DNA of 64,000 nt. It comes from Gammaproteobacteria bacterium. Its GTDB lineage: Bacteria; Pseudomonadota; Gammaproteobacteria; Pseudomonadales; Cellvibrionaceae. The notes below the pieces were generated by a model. The model ran no database searches and was not told where the DNA came from. It worked only from the letters and a program-made list of their open reading frames with translations. Positions 46,242-55,436 of the stretch are shown here, piece by piece. How positions within the stretch are numbered: position 1 is the stretch's first letter; every line of letters starts with the position of its first letter. Both the position numbers and the translations under genes were made by a program. The DNA is taken from NCBI GenBank assembly GCA_004173475.1, contig SEBU01000001.1, positions 868,001-932,000 of the forward strand, in the 5' to 3' direction.

Positions 46242-49200
46242 TTAATCCCAAAGAATATCTTCAGGATTATTTGACAAAACAGTGAGTTCGCTTTTATCAA
46301 CTAACTCCTTCAGGTTGCCAATTATTCGTTTGTGCAACATAAACTGTGGTGTAATAAGGTTAGTAGCGAGGCCCACACTACGATTGCGCCCCGATTTCTT
46401 GGCCGCATAAAGCGCGTGGTCGGCAACGTCTATCACCTGCTCCCAGGACAGCTCCATAGGTTGGTCTCGCAAGAATGGGAAGCAAGCAAAGCCTATCGAA
46501 CACGTTTTATGGAGGACAGTATCATCCCCCAATTCAAATGAATGATCCTCAACGGCTTTGCGAATACGTTCAGCCATTAAGGGCGCTTCATCTCGATCCG
46601 CAAATCGGCTGACAATAATAAATTCTTCTCCGCCCCAACGTATTACACAATCAGATTCTCTGCAGATATGCTTAAGCACTTCGGAAATTTGTATAAGTAA
46701 TTTATCGCCCGCGCTGTGACCATGAACGTCATTGACTGATTTGAAAAAGTCTACGTCCAGGATAAAAAAAGTTAAATCCAGAGATTCTTTTTTCAGTGGC
46801 CGATTAGAAATTTTACTGTCATATTCACGCTGAACCTTGGCAATATCCATTGGCATTAATTTTTGCAGATAGCGGCGATTGCTTAAACCTGTGAGCGGAT
46901 CCGACAAGCTAATATCTTCTAGCTGGGCATAGGCATGCTCAAGCTCTTTATTTTTGTTTTCCAATTCTGCAGTTCGTTCGGCAACTTTCATTTCCAATTT
47001 GCGACTGGTTTTTCGCTCTTCTATCACTTTCTTGCGTTGTGAGTAGACGAAGAGTAAAACCATGCCCATGCCTATCAGCATGTAAATACTATAGGCCCAC
47101 CAGGTTTTCCAAGGCGGGGGCAGTACAGTCAAACTAATGCTTTGGCCTAGCGTATTCCAAACGCCGTCGTTATTACTGGCTTTTACTCTAAAACGGTAAT
47201 TGCCTGCCGGGATATTTGTGTAGAGCGCCGTTCTTTGACTGCCAACCTCGCGCCAATCATCGTCAAAGCCTTCCAATTTGTATGCAAACTGATTTTTATC
47301 CGGGTCGCGATAGTTAAGTGCGGCGAATGTAAAACCAATCATGGACTTGGTGTAATCCAACGTAACTGCCTTGGTTTGATTAATAACTTTTGAAAGAATT
47401 TTATCGCTGCCATTAATGGGAACTTTTTGAGTGAAGATTCTAAAATCTGTGATTGCTACGGCAGGAGCTTCTTTATTGGTTAATATTTGTTTGTGATTAA
47501 TAATAAATAAGCCGTTCCTGCTACCAAATATCATTTCACCACGTTGCGAAACGAGGCCGGCACCGGTCGCTATACCACCGATCAGCTCACCATTGTGACG
47601 CGTATAATTTTTCACTTCGTGCGTGTCCGGGTTAAACATGACGATGCCATTGTTGGTACCCAACCACAGGTTGCCTTCCGCATCGCTAATGATCGCGCGA
47701 ATACCTTGGTCCATAAATCCATCTTTGGTGCCGTACATCGAAAATTTATCTGTCTCGGGATGATAAAGATGCAACCCACTGTCAGTACCAAACCACAGAC
47801 GCCCCTTTTGATCTTCCCAAATTGTTAAGACTGAGCCGTTAACCAAGCCGTTGTCCGATTGGTTGGGCGGATAACGTTTGAAGGTTCCTTTGTCGCGATC
47901 CATTAAATTGAGACCGTAAGCGGTACCTACCCAAAAGCGCCCTTTCGAATCTTCAAAAGTTGTCCACACCAAAGGACAAGATACGGTGGTAGGGTCATTT
48001 TTATCGTGAGGATAAAAAGTGTAGAGCCCGGTTTTTTTATCAAACTTGGTTAGGCCATTGGAATGCGTCGCTATCCACAAATCTTTGCGTTTATCTTCGT
48101 ACACACTCCAAATCATTTGATCATTTAATTTAGTGCTACTTTTTTCGCCTCTCTGAGTTAGGGTCGGATCGGCAGGTAATTCTTCAAAAATATCTTTTTG
48201 TGCGTTATAAAATAAAATGCCGTGCCCCCACGAGCTAAAGCGGGCCTCACCGTCTGAATCTACTACGCCATTAATAAATGAGGTTGTTGGCGCACGTGCT
48301 TGCGAATCTGCCGTCGCGGGGTAATGACCAAAGGTGTCACTTTTTCTATAAAAGCGGGTTGCCCCACCTGCACCTATCCATAAATTTCCTTCTTTGTCTT
48401 CTTCAACGGCTTCGACATTGCTACTTAAAAGTCCTGTACCCAAATCAAAACTTTTACGATAAACGCTGATTGCGTTTGTGGAGCGATCATAAAAGTTAAC
48501 GCCACTGGGATAAGTTCCAATCCACATGTCACCAATCTTGTCGCTGTAAATACTTCGAATGGTGTTGCTACTTAAATCGCCCGGGTTACTTTCGTGATGA
48601 GAGAAGCGAATGAAGTGATCGCTGCGCTCATCATAAAGGCTAATGCCGCCCCCATCGCTACCCGTCCAAACCCAACCGCGCTTGTCCACATAGATTTGAC
48701 GCGTAATGTTATCAGCAAGACTTGTTAAGTCTTTAGGGTCGTGTTGATAGTGTTTAATAGAGCCGGTGGCAAAGTTGTATTTGTACAAGCCGGTGTCGGT
48801 TCCCACCCAAATATTTCCGCCATGATCTTTTGCCATGACCTTAACGCGATTGTGCGCTTGGGATTGCGGATTCGCTGGATCGGGTAAGATTAATTCTGAC
48901 TTTTTGGTCGTCCAATCAAGCTTCACCAATCCTTCATCGAGGCCAAGCCATATAGCTCCTTGATCCACGATAATGTCGTTAATATTATTTCCAGGCAAGC
49001 CATCAGGAATGGCCGGGTCGTGAATAATCTGCGTTATCGCCATAGTTTTGGGATTGATGATATGTAAACCGGCGCTGGAGCCGACCAAAATGTCGCCGTC
49101 GGGGCTTTCCGCCAGAGCGTACATAACCTCCCATAATTTGGAGGTTCCGGCCTTGTCTCGTTGCGGTATGAACAACTCGCGGTCGCGGTCGTATTTATAC

Positions 49201-49607
49201 AAGCCGGAGCGCGTGGCAGCCCACAGGTCTTTGCGACTGTCCTCAAATAATTCCAGAAGTTGTGTGACTGGTGCGGTCTTTGAGGGGTCTAGTGGATCAG
49301 TAGCAAGAATGCTTAGAAATTCGTAGCCGTCGTAGCGCAAGAGCGCGTTGCGGCCGCCAAGCCACATAAAACCTTCGTGGTCTTGGATAATCGCTTCGAC
49401 CTCGCCTAAAGCAATGTCGACATTTTGCAATATATTGCGAAAATTAATGCGCTTTGGATATTGTTCTGCAGACGAGCCTGAGTCGCCACTCAGGGACTCG
49501 GTTTCAGCGAATGCGCGTAAGCTGAAAAAGGCAGTCAGGAAAAAGCATACACACAGTAGTTGCCAGTGGGCAGCCCTTGTGGTCCGTAATTCGTCACTAA
49601 TACTCAT
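46242..49607 (-). CDS. two-component-type propeller sensor with diguanylate cyclase (GGDEF) domain
   Basis: This protein of about 1121 residues belongs to the group of membrane hybrid sensors. After a signal/anchor (LLCVCFFLTAFFSL) comes a periplasmic double beta-propeller with many repeats of the type GNIWVGTDTGLYKYN, then a Y_Y_Y domain (NQFAYKLEGFDDDWREVG, YTNIPAGNYRFRVKA). A transmembrane helix, a charged coiled coil and a GGDEF domain follow. The active motif reads GGEEF, and an RESD inhibitory site lies five residues before it, so it should make c-di-GMP with product inhibition. Such propellers often sense carbohydrates. The start is uncertain: the open frame reaches 49643 with GTG and has ATGs at 49631 and 49628, none with a clear ribosome-binding site. 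Confidence 0.9.
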   Translation of the reverse strand: MSISDELRTTRAAHWQLLCVCFFLTAFFSLRAFAETESLSGDSGSSAEQYPKRINFRNILQNVDIALGEVEAIIQDHEGFMWLGGRNALLRYDGYEFLSILATDPLDPSKTAPVTQLLELFEDSRKDLWAATRSGLYKYDRDRELFIPQRDKAGTSKLWEVMYALAESPDGDILVGSSAGLHIINPKTMAITQIIHDPAIPDGLPGNNINDIIVDQGAIWLGLDEGLVKLDWTTKKSELILPDPANPQSQAHNRVKVMAKDHGGNIWVGTDTGLYKYNFATGSIKHYQHDPKDLTSLADNITRQIYVDKRGWVWTGSDGGGISLYDERSDHFIRFSHHESNPGDLSSNTIRSIYSDKIGDMWIGTYPSGVNFYDRSTNAISVYRKSFDLGTGLLSSNVEAVEEDKEGNLWIGAGGATRFYRKSDTFGHYPATADSQARAPTTSFINGVVDSDGEARFSSWGHGILFYNAQKDIFEELPADPTLTQRGEKSSTKLNDQMIWSVYEDKRKDLWIATHSNGLTKFDKKTGLYTFYPHDKNDPTTVSCPLVWTTFEDSKGRFWVGTAYGLNLMDRDKGTFKRYPPNQSDNGLVNGSVLTIWEDQKGRLWFGTDSGLHLYHPETDKFSMYGTKDGFMDQGIRAIISDAEGNLWLGTNNGIVMFNPDTHEVKNYTRHNGELIGGIATGAGLVSQRGEMIFGSRNGLFIINHKQILTNKEAPAVAITDFRIFTQKVPINGSDKILSKVINQTKAVTLDYTKSMIGFTFAALNYRDPDKNQFAYKLEGFDDDWREVGSQRTALYTNIPAGNYRFRVKASNNDGVWNTLGQSISLTVLPPPWKTWWAYSIYMLIGMGMVLLFVYSQRKKVIEERKTSRKLEMKVAERTAELENKNKELEHAYAQLEDISLSDPLTGLSNRRYLQKLMPMDIAKVQREYDSKISNRPLKKESLDLTFFILDVDFFKSVNDVHGHSAGDKLLIQISEVLKHICRESDCVIRWGGEEFIIVSRFADRDEAPLMAERIRKAVEDHSFELGDDTVLHKTCSIGFACFPFLRDQPMELSWEQVIDVADHALYAAKKSGRNRSVGLATNLITPQFMLHKRIIGNLKELVDKSELTVLSNNPEDILWD

Positions 49608-50052
49608 CGGGTAAACGCATGGTTTCATCATATGAACTAGCACAGTCGAAACAGATGATTAAATAATTAGCCAAGGGCCATCCTTATGACGTAAAAATGC
49701 AAGAAGCTTTTTAGGTGTTATCCCTGTGGCCGCTTATTAACGCCAAACCTATTAGTTATAGCACTGATCAGGTAATTAGCACGGGCTCTGGAGCTTTTTA
49801 AATAAAGTCGGATGTATTTGACAGTAAACATGCCTCGGTCGTTTCGACCAAGCAACGCGTTACTTACTTAGGCGAGGGATTTGGAGCCTATCGATTAATT
49901 AGCGTCGGTTGGCCACTAGCAGTGAATTGCAAAGGTACGTTGCCGAACCATTTATTAAACTCGGATTTGCTAGATTGAAATATTGGACAGCCGCAGGTGG
50001 CTAACCCTAGCGTGCACTGACCTTTATTTACGAATAGATTTGAGGTGACGAG
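49608..50052. other. 445-base gap, no gene seen
   Basis: This lies between divergent genes and should hold the sensor gene promoter and that of the small membrane protein. Short palindromes such as GGTCGTTTCGACC occur near 49836, but no promoter could be placed with confidence. Confidence 0.4.
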
Positions 50053-50226
50053 ATGAATTGGATAAGTGATGATGCCAGTTGGATAGCAGTGGGATTATTT
50101 TTATTTTTCGGCGCTTTTGTTCTCGCGTTTTTTTTGCGCAATCGCAGCGCTAAAAAAGACGAACTAGGACCCGTTGAAAAACACTCAGAGGAAAGTAACC
50201 TCGGGATAAAAGATTCCCGAAAATGA
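50053..50226 (+). CDS. small single-pass membrane protein, unknown
   Basis: This 57-residue frame has a good GAGGTGA site six bases before the ATG. It has one hydrophobic helix (about 11-28, IAVGLFLFFGAFVLAFFL), a basic stop (RNRSAKK) and a charged cytoplasmic tail. I do not recognise it. The layout is that of many small inner-membrane proteins. Hairpins follow the stop. A minus-strand frame over the same bases looks like its shadow. Confidence 0.55.
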   Translation: MNWISDDASWIAVGLFLFFGAFVLAFFLRNRSAKKDELGPVEKHSEESNLGIKDSRK

Positions 50227-50270
50227 TTTTTATTCCACAAACACGGAATAAAAACCAAGCTTTCGAAGTA

Positions 50271-50301
50271 TTAGTAGCCCGATACAACGTCGGGCTACTA
50301 A
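50271..50301. terminator. 12-bp perfect hairpin between convergent genes
   Basis: TTAGTAGCCCGA and TCGGGCTACTAA pair fully around a 7-base loop, between the small membrane protein and the periplasmic hydrolase gene. There is no clear U-run on either side, so it may be a transcription barrier or an mRNA-end stabiliser. A smaller hairpin (TTTTATTCC/GGAATAAAA) lies just left of it. Confidence 0.5.
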
Positions 50302-50312
50302 ATCTAAATAAA

Positions 50313-51275
50313 TTAATGCATCTGCGTGAAATTTACCGGCACCCACTCATAACCTTTCTTGTCCTTTTGCAAATGCCCCAAACCAGGAAATTGAATGTGC
50401 GCTGCACCAATTAGAACACCATCTTTAGCTGCTTCATTGAATACGCGCTCACGTGCTGCTGCCGCTTCCTTTTGATTCGTATCGAACTCAATCGTAACTT
50501 CAGGGTGAGCAAATTGAACACCACCCACATGAATTAAATCACCGATAAAAATTAATTTTTGTTCCTTACTTTCTACTTCGTAAACTGTGTGGCCAAGGGT
50601 GTGACCATAACTTGAGTAAGCTCGTACGCCTGGCATAAATTCAGTGTTGCCATTGAATGGAACCAATTTCTTGGCAGAAATGTATGGGTTCAATGACGCC
50701 ATAGCACCTTGGAACATACCTTTTTGATCAGCCGGTGCTTTATCTAAATTTTCTTTGCTTAACCAATAGTCCACATCGTGTTGATCCACATGGATTATGG
50801 CGTTCGGAAAAAGTAATTCACCATTTGCCGTGATGCCGCCAACATGATCGGGGTGCAAGTGCGTAATAAAAACATCGTCTATTTGCGAAGGCTCATAACC
50901 GGACGCTTTCAAATTCGCAATAAGCTTGCCCAAGGTTGGGCCGAATAAGCTTCCTGCGCCGGCATCAATCAATATAAGCTTGGTTCCGGTATTAACCACG
51001 AATGCATTTACTGATGTTTCCAGCGGTGTCATTAAAAAAACTTTTGACAGCGCGTGATTGGTTGCCGCAACCGGTTGAGCTAATAATTTTTCCACTTGTA
51101 GTTCAACCGTGCCATCACTAATCGGTGTAACTTCAAACGCACCCAACATCACGCGGAAGTAACCTGGGGCAGGCGTCTTTGCCATAGGTGCTGCGGCCAA
51201 GGCCAAGCTGCTGGAAAAACCAGCCAAAACGGTCATAGATGAAAGAGATGCCGCCATTAACAATTTTTTAAACAT
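50313..51275 (-). CDS. periplasmic metallo-beta-lactamase-fold hydrolase
   Basis: This 320-residue protein has a signal peptide (MFKKLLMAASLSSMTVLAG, cleaved after about ALA). Zinc-site motifs are THLHPDHVGG (HxHxDH), the His in YGHTLGHTVYEV and Asp in FIGDLIHVGG. It resembles exported hydrolases of the lactonase/arylsulfatase-like group; the substrate is unknown. The ATG at 51275 has a GAAGGA site eight bases upstream and directly begins the signal peptide. It is divergent from a LysR gene that probably controls it. Confidence 0.9.
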   Translation of the reverse strand: MFKKLLMAASLSSMTVLAGFSSSLALAAAPMAKTPAPGYFRVMLGAFEVTPISDGTVELQVEKLLAQPVAATNHALSKVFLMTPLETSVNAFVVNTGTKLILIDAGAGSLFGPTLGKLIANLKASGYEPSQIDDVFITHLHPDHVGGITANGELLFPNAIIHVDQHDVDYWLSKENLDKAPADQKGMFQGAMASLNPYISAKKLVPFNGNTEFMPGVRAYSSYGHTLGHTVYEVESKEQKLIFIGDLIHVGGVQFAHPEVTIEFDTNQKEAAAARERVFNEAAKDGVLIGAAHIQFPGLGHLQKDKKGYEWVPVNFTQMH

Positions 51276-51408
51276 AAGTTTTTCCTTCAGTGGTTTGCGG
51301 TTAGTCATGTGTGATCAGTGGAAAAATTGTATTTCGTTGCGTTAATCAGCACAATGAACAAAACTGCAAACCATCTTTGCGATTTACGCAATTACAAGAA
51401 AACATTCT

Positions 51409-52335
51409 ATGCTTGACGCCATACGCATCTACCTCGCTGTTGCTGAAACCGGAAATCTGTCAAAAGTCGCAAAAGCCAGGGGATTGGCCGTTTCTTCTAT
51501 ATCAAGGAAAATTGATTCCCTTGAAACCGAATTGGGGTTTAAGTTATTTAACCGCAATTCGCGCATGGTAATGCTCACCGACGCAGGCGAACAATTTTTG
51601 CAGCGTGCAAAAAATATTTTGGTTGAATTAGACGAAGCTAAAAGCTCTATTTCCGCCTTAAATGCAGACCCAAAAGGTTTACTCACCATAACTGCGCCGT
51701 CATCATTTGGACGCTTACATGTGGCTCCTGCAGTTGTCAGCTTTTTAAAACGCTATCCGTTAATGGATATTGATTTAAATATTAATGACGACATAGTAGA
51801 TCTGTCGTCACAGAGAATTGATGTTGCCATTCGCATAGGCACCTTGCCAGACAGTGATTTGGTAGCAACTCAATTAGCGCCTTTTCGTCGTATTGTTTGC
51901 GCAAGCCCGCAGTATCTATCTCAACACGGTCACCCGGCCTCACCACAAGAATTGCTACAACATAATTGTTTATCTCCCGCTGGCCGCAAGACAGTACCCG
52001 GACTGTGGACTTTCGCTGGGGTCAATCGCAGTGCAGCCTTACCTGTGCGCGGAAATTTTCGAGCTAACGACATTAACTCGTTGTTACTTGCCGCCATTGA
52101 TGGCATAGGAATAGTTCATCTTGCAACGTGGCTAGTAAGCGATATGATAAGTTCCGGTCAACTCATCCAACTCTTCTCGGATGCGCGTGATCCGTCACAA
52201 AAAATGCAACCGGCAATTCATGCAGTGCGTCTACCGGGCCGATCACATGCCACAAAGGCACAATTATTTATCTCGCATCTCAAAAGTGAATTTGGTGAGC
52301 CCGCCTACTGGGACAAACCATTTTTAAATCAATAA
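51409..52335 (+). CDS. LysR family transcriptional regulator
   Basis: This 308-residue protein has a winged helix at about 1-65 (TGNLSKVAKARGLAVSSISRKIDSLE) and an effector domain from about 90 to 295. The position 133 bases from the divergent exported hydrolase gene suggests it regulates that gene. The inducer is unknown. A MOSC gene follows 55 bases after the stop on the same strand. Confidence 0.9.
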   Translation: MLDAIRIYLAVAETGNLSKVAKARGLAVSSISRKIDSLETELGFKLFNRNSRMVMLTDAGEQFLQRAKNILVELDEAKSSISALNADPKGLLTITAPSSFGRLHVAPAVVSFLKRYPLMDIDLNINDDIVDLSSQRIDVAIRIGTLPDSDLVATQLAPFRRIVCASPQYLSQHGHPASPQELLQHNCLSPAGRKTVPGLWTFAGVNRSAALPVRGNFRANDINSLLLAAIDGIGIVHLATWLVSDMISSGQLIQLFSDARDPSQKMQPAIHAVRLPGRSHATKAQLFISHLKSEFGEPAYWDKPFLNQ

Positions 52336-52390
52336 GCCAAGCAAAAAGTTTTAAATTTTTCACAACCAATCGTTCTGCGAGGAATAGGCT

Positions 52391-52870
52391 TTGAGTGATT
52401 CACTACAGGATTTATTTAATACATTACCACAAGTTGGAAAAGTTAAATGGATAGGAATTCGCCCCGAACGTAAAGCACCTATGATCAAGCTTGCCAGTGT
52501 CGAGGCTATAGCAGGTAAAGGATTAACGGGTGATCGTTACGCAAGTAAAAATGGCAAACGGCAAGTCACTTTAATTCAGGGAGAACACTTGTTTGCAATT
52601 GCATCTCTACTTGGTAGAGAAAATATTGAACCAGAGCTTTTGCGGCGCAATATTGTGGTATCAAGCATAAATTTGCTGGCATTGAAAGATAAAAAATTTC
52701 AGCTTGGCTCTGCAGTGCTTGAATACACTGGTCTTTGCCATCCCTGCTCCGCCATGGAGGCCACCTTTGGTGCCGGTGGTTACAATGCTGTTCGTGGACA
52801 CGGCGGAATTACCGCGCGCATTTTGTCGAGTGGAGAAATAAAAATTGGGGATGACGTAAAAGTCATTTAA
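52391..52870 (+). CDS. MOSC domain protein
   Basis: This 159-residue protein carries a single MOSC domain with the segment GKGLTGDRYASKNGKRQVTLI and the conserved cysteine in YTGLCHPCSAMEATFG. MOSC proteins (YiiM, MOCO sulfurase C-terminal relatives) bind molybdenum cofactor and reduce N-hydroxylated bases or other substrates. The start is TTG at 52391, with GAGG about ten bases upstream; no in-frame ATG gives the full domain. It may share a transcript with the LysR gene. Confidence 0.88.
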   Translation: MSDSLQDLFNTLPQVGKVKWIGIRPERKAPMIKLASVEAIAGKGLTGDRYASKNGKRQVTLIQGEHLFAIASLLGRENIEPELLRRNIVVSSINLLALKDKKFQLGSAVLEYTGLCHPCSAMEATFGAGGYNAVRGHGGITARILSSGEIKIGDDVKVI

Positions 52871-52891
52871 AAAAATTACCTTGCAGCTGAT

Positions 52892-53653
52892 TTAAAAAAG
52901 CGCCACGGCACCTTCATAGGTGAGCTTGATACCTGCGATAAATAAGAAGCCGTAGCTAACCCAATAAAATACCTGATCAGAAACGCGATTGTGTAGATAA
53001 ACACCTAACTGTACTCCCAAGGGAGCAAGCGGTAAGAGTATCAATGACGTTAAAAAAGATTCCGTATTTATTTGGCCAAGATAAGCGTAGGGAACCAATT
53101 TTATAAAATTGATAATAGAAAAGAATAAAATCGTTGTACCGACCAAACTTGTTTTGGACAAATGTTGCGGTAATAAATAAATGGCAACCGGCGGCCCACC
53201 AGCGTGCGCAATGTAGCTTACATAGCCCGCAACCGTTCCCCAAAATGTGCCGCGTACCGGGTTGGCTTTTTGTTGCGACATGGATTCGAGAAAGTGTTTG
53301 CCCCACAGATAGTGACACACAAAATAAATTGAGAGCAAACCAACAATTAAACGCACCATGTCCGCGTTGGTCATTTTGAATGTGAGCGCACCAGCGATAG
53401 TGCCAATAATCGCACCAGGCATTAAAATTTTTAAATTAAGTTTGTCCCAAGTGCCGCGAAAACTCCACAGACTCACCGCATCCATTCCGCAAAGAATTGG
53501 CAGTAAAATAGCAGCCGCCAGGCGAGGGTCAATTAACAGAGAGAGAAAAGGAACCGCGAGTGTGCCTAAACCTCCGCCGAAGCCGCCCTTCGACATGCCC
53601 ACCAATATCACGACAGGTACCGCAAGCAAATAAAATGATAGATCTGTAATCAC
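52892..53653 (-). CDS. TauE/SafE family sulfite-exporter-type permease
   Basis: This 253-residue inner-membrane protein has about eight helices. The N-terminal repeat begins LLAVPVVILVGMSKGGFGGGLG, the family hallmark, with LAVPFLSLLIDPRLAAAILLP after it. The second repeat starts near VAGYVSYIAHAGGPPVAIYLLP. The substrate could be sulfite, sulfonates or other organosulfur anions. It is convergent with the MOSC gene and its context gives no further hint. Confidence 0.92.
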   Translation of the reverse strand: MITDLSFYLLAVPVVILVGMSKGGFGGGLGTLAVPFLSLLIDPRLAAAILLPILCGMDAVSLWSFRGTWDKLNLKILMPGAIIGTIAGALTFKMTNADMVRLIVGLLSIYFVCHYLWGKHFLESMSQQKANPVRGTFWGTVAGYVSYIAHAGGPPVAIYLLPQHLSKTSLVGTTILFFSIINFIKLVPYAYLGQINTESFLTSLILLPLAPLGVQLGVYLHNRVSDQVFYWVSYGFLFIAGIKLTYEGAVALF

Positions 53654-53734
53654 GCAAAAAACTCTGTTTACGCAGGTGTGGAGGAACGCTACGCCGATTG
53701 AAAATTGGGAAAAAAAATAATAAATGAGTTAACT

Positions 53735-54403
53735 TTAGCCGAAATTTTTATCCGCAACGAAGGCATTGTGCAAACGTTCTTGGCCGAATGTAGACGTGGG
53801 GCCGTGGCCGGGAATAAATTGGACATCATCGCCCAGTGGCCATAATTTTGTGCGAATCGAATTGACCAAATCGTCGTAATTACCCCGCGGAAAATCTGTA
53901 CGGCCTATTGAACCCTTAAAAAGAACATCGCCCACCAATGCAAGTTTGCTCTCAGCATGAAAAAAAATAATGTGACCCGGCGTGTGACCTGGACAATGAC
54001 GAATTTGCAGGCGAATCTTACCGAACCCGACTTCATCTCCGTCGTTAAAAAAAATGGTTGGCTCAAAATTGTTTGGCGTGGAAAACCCCATCATCTCTGC
54101 TTGCTGCGGCAGTTTGTTTATCCAAAACATATCGTCTTTGTGAGGGCCTTCAATAGGAATGGGTGGTGTCGTTTCAGATAATTGTGTAGCACGCACTAAT
54201 GCTTCAGTACCGCCTACATGATCCAGATGACCATGAGTCAGTAAGATTTTTACCAGGGTGAGCTTGCGCTCAACGAGCGCGCTTAAAATTCGCTCAATAT
54301 TTCCACCGGGGTCAACTACCGCTGCTTGCATAGTTTCATCGCACCAAAGCAATGTGCAATTTTGCTGATAATGAGTCACTGGAATTATTTGATACTGAAG
54401 CAT
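53735..54403 (-). CDS. metallo-beta-lactamase-fold hydrolase, YcbL/glyoxalase II-like
   Basis: This cytoplasmic protein of about 222 residues has binuclear zinc motifs THGHLDHVGG, HCPGHTPGHI, Asp in LVGDVLFKGSIGRTD and IPGHGPTS, in the order of the YcbL/GloB-like group. It probably hydrolyses a thioester such as S-lactoylglutathione. The open frame begins with GTG two codons earlier; I use the ATG at 54403. It is divergent from psd. Confidence 0.9.
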   Translation of the reverse strand: MLQYQIIPVTHYQQNCTLLWCDETMQAAVVDPGGNIERILSALVERKLTLVKILLTHGHLDHVGGTEALVRATQLSETTPPIPIEGPHKDDMFWINKLPQQAEMMGFSTPNNFEPTIFFNDGDEVGFGKIRLQIRHCPGHTPGHIIFFHAESKLALVGDVLFKGSIGRTDFPRGNYDDLVNSIRTKLWPLGDDVQFIPGHGPTSTFGQERLHNAFVADKNFG

Positions 54404-54512
54404 ATTCACTCGCGCTTGATTGATTTATAAAAGAGCAATGGCACATACTTTTTGCTAAGATGCCGCATTCTAACACCGCACCCCAAAACAATTTAAAACA
54501 GGCGCTGCCGCT

Positions 54513-55364
54513 ATGAACGATAAATTATTTATCAAGTTGCAACATTGGGTTCCGCAACACGCACTCTCTCGTTTCGTGGGCAATATTGCAAATAGCCGTA
54601 ATCCTTTCATTAAAAATAGTTTTATCAAATGGTTTATCAAGCGCTACAACGTTGATATGTCAATCGCGAAGGAAGAAAATCCCACCGCCTATGCAAGCTT
54701 TAATGATTTTTTCACACGCGAATTGAAACCCGGTGTTCGCCCCATGTGTGGGGAACCCACTGCTATCGTTTGTCCGGCAGATGGCGCCATTAGCCAACTT
54801 GGAAAAATTGTTAATGGTCGTATCTTCCAGGCAAAAGGACAAGATTTTTCTGCCGTAGAATTACTCGGCGGTGACGATACTCTCGCTCAAGAATTCGCTG
54901 AGGGTGATTTTGCAACCATCTATTTATCGCCAAAAGATTACCACCGTGTCCATATGCCTTATGGTGGCAAGTTGCGCACCATGGTTTCCATTCCCGGAGA
55001 ATTATTTTCCGTTAATACCGTCACTGCCGAAAATGTACCGCGCCTGTTTTCACGCAACGAACGCGTTGCCGCTATTTTCGATACGGATATTGGTCCAATG
55101 GCGGTGGTATTAGTAGGCGCGATGATTGTGGCTGGTATAGAAACTGTATGGGATGGCCAAATCGCACCCATGGGCAGCGGTGAGCCAGAAACGTCTTACT
55201 ATCCTTATCAAAACATCACGCTGGAAAGAGGCGCTGAAATGGGCCGTTTCAAACTCGGATCTACCGCGATCATTTTGTTTGCTAAAGATAGAGTGATTTG
55301 GGAAACACAATTCACATCGGGAGCAACAACACGCCTCGGTGTAAAGCTAGCACAAAAAAAATAA
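54513..55364 (+). CDS. psd: phosphatidylserine decarboxylase
   Basis: This 283-residue proenzyme makes phosphatidylethanolamine at the inner membrane. The autocleavage motif LGST lies in FKLGSTAIILF, where the Ser becomes the pyruvoyl group of the alpha chain. Other family segments are SFNDFFTRELKPGVRP, CPADGAISQLG and LSPKDYHRVHMPYGG. Length is normal. It is a single gene with a strong terminator. Confidence 0.97.
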   Translation: MNDKLFIKLQHWVPQHALSRFVGNIANSRNPFIKNSFIKWFIKRYNVDMSIAKEENPTAYASFNDFFTRELKPGVRPMCGEPTAIVCPADGAISQLGKIVNGRIFQAKGQDFSAVELLGGDDTLAQEFAEGDFATIYLSPKDYHRVHMPYGGKLRTMVSIPGELFSVNTVTAENVPRLFSRNERVAAIFDTDIGPMAVVLVGAMIVAGIETVWDGQIAPMGSGEPETSYYPYQNITLERGAEMGRFKLGSTAIILFAKDRVIWETQFTSGATTRLGVKLAQKK

Positions 55365-55387
55365 ACTCCATTGTTTTCAACTGAAAT

Positions 55388-55415
55388 AAAAAAGGCTTCT
55401 AATGAAGCCTTTTTT
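55388..55415. terminator. bidirectional intrinsic terminator
   Basis: AAAAAAGGCTTC and GAAGCCTTTTTT pair perfectly around TAAT, between convergent psd and the TerC gene. Confidence 0.92.
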
Positions 55416-55436
55416 ATTTCACAAGTTTCGACTATT

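Noticed and set aside
50028-50258. 76-codon minus-strand frame
   Set aside because: It is the shadow of the plus-strand 57-residue membrane protein, which has the better ribosome-binding site.
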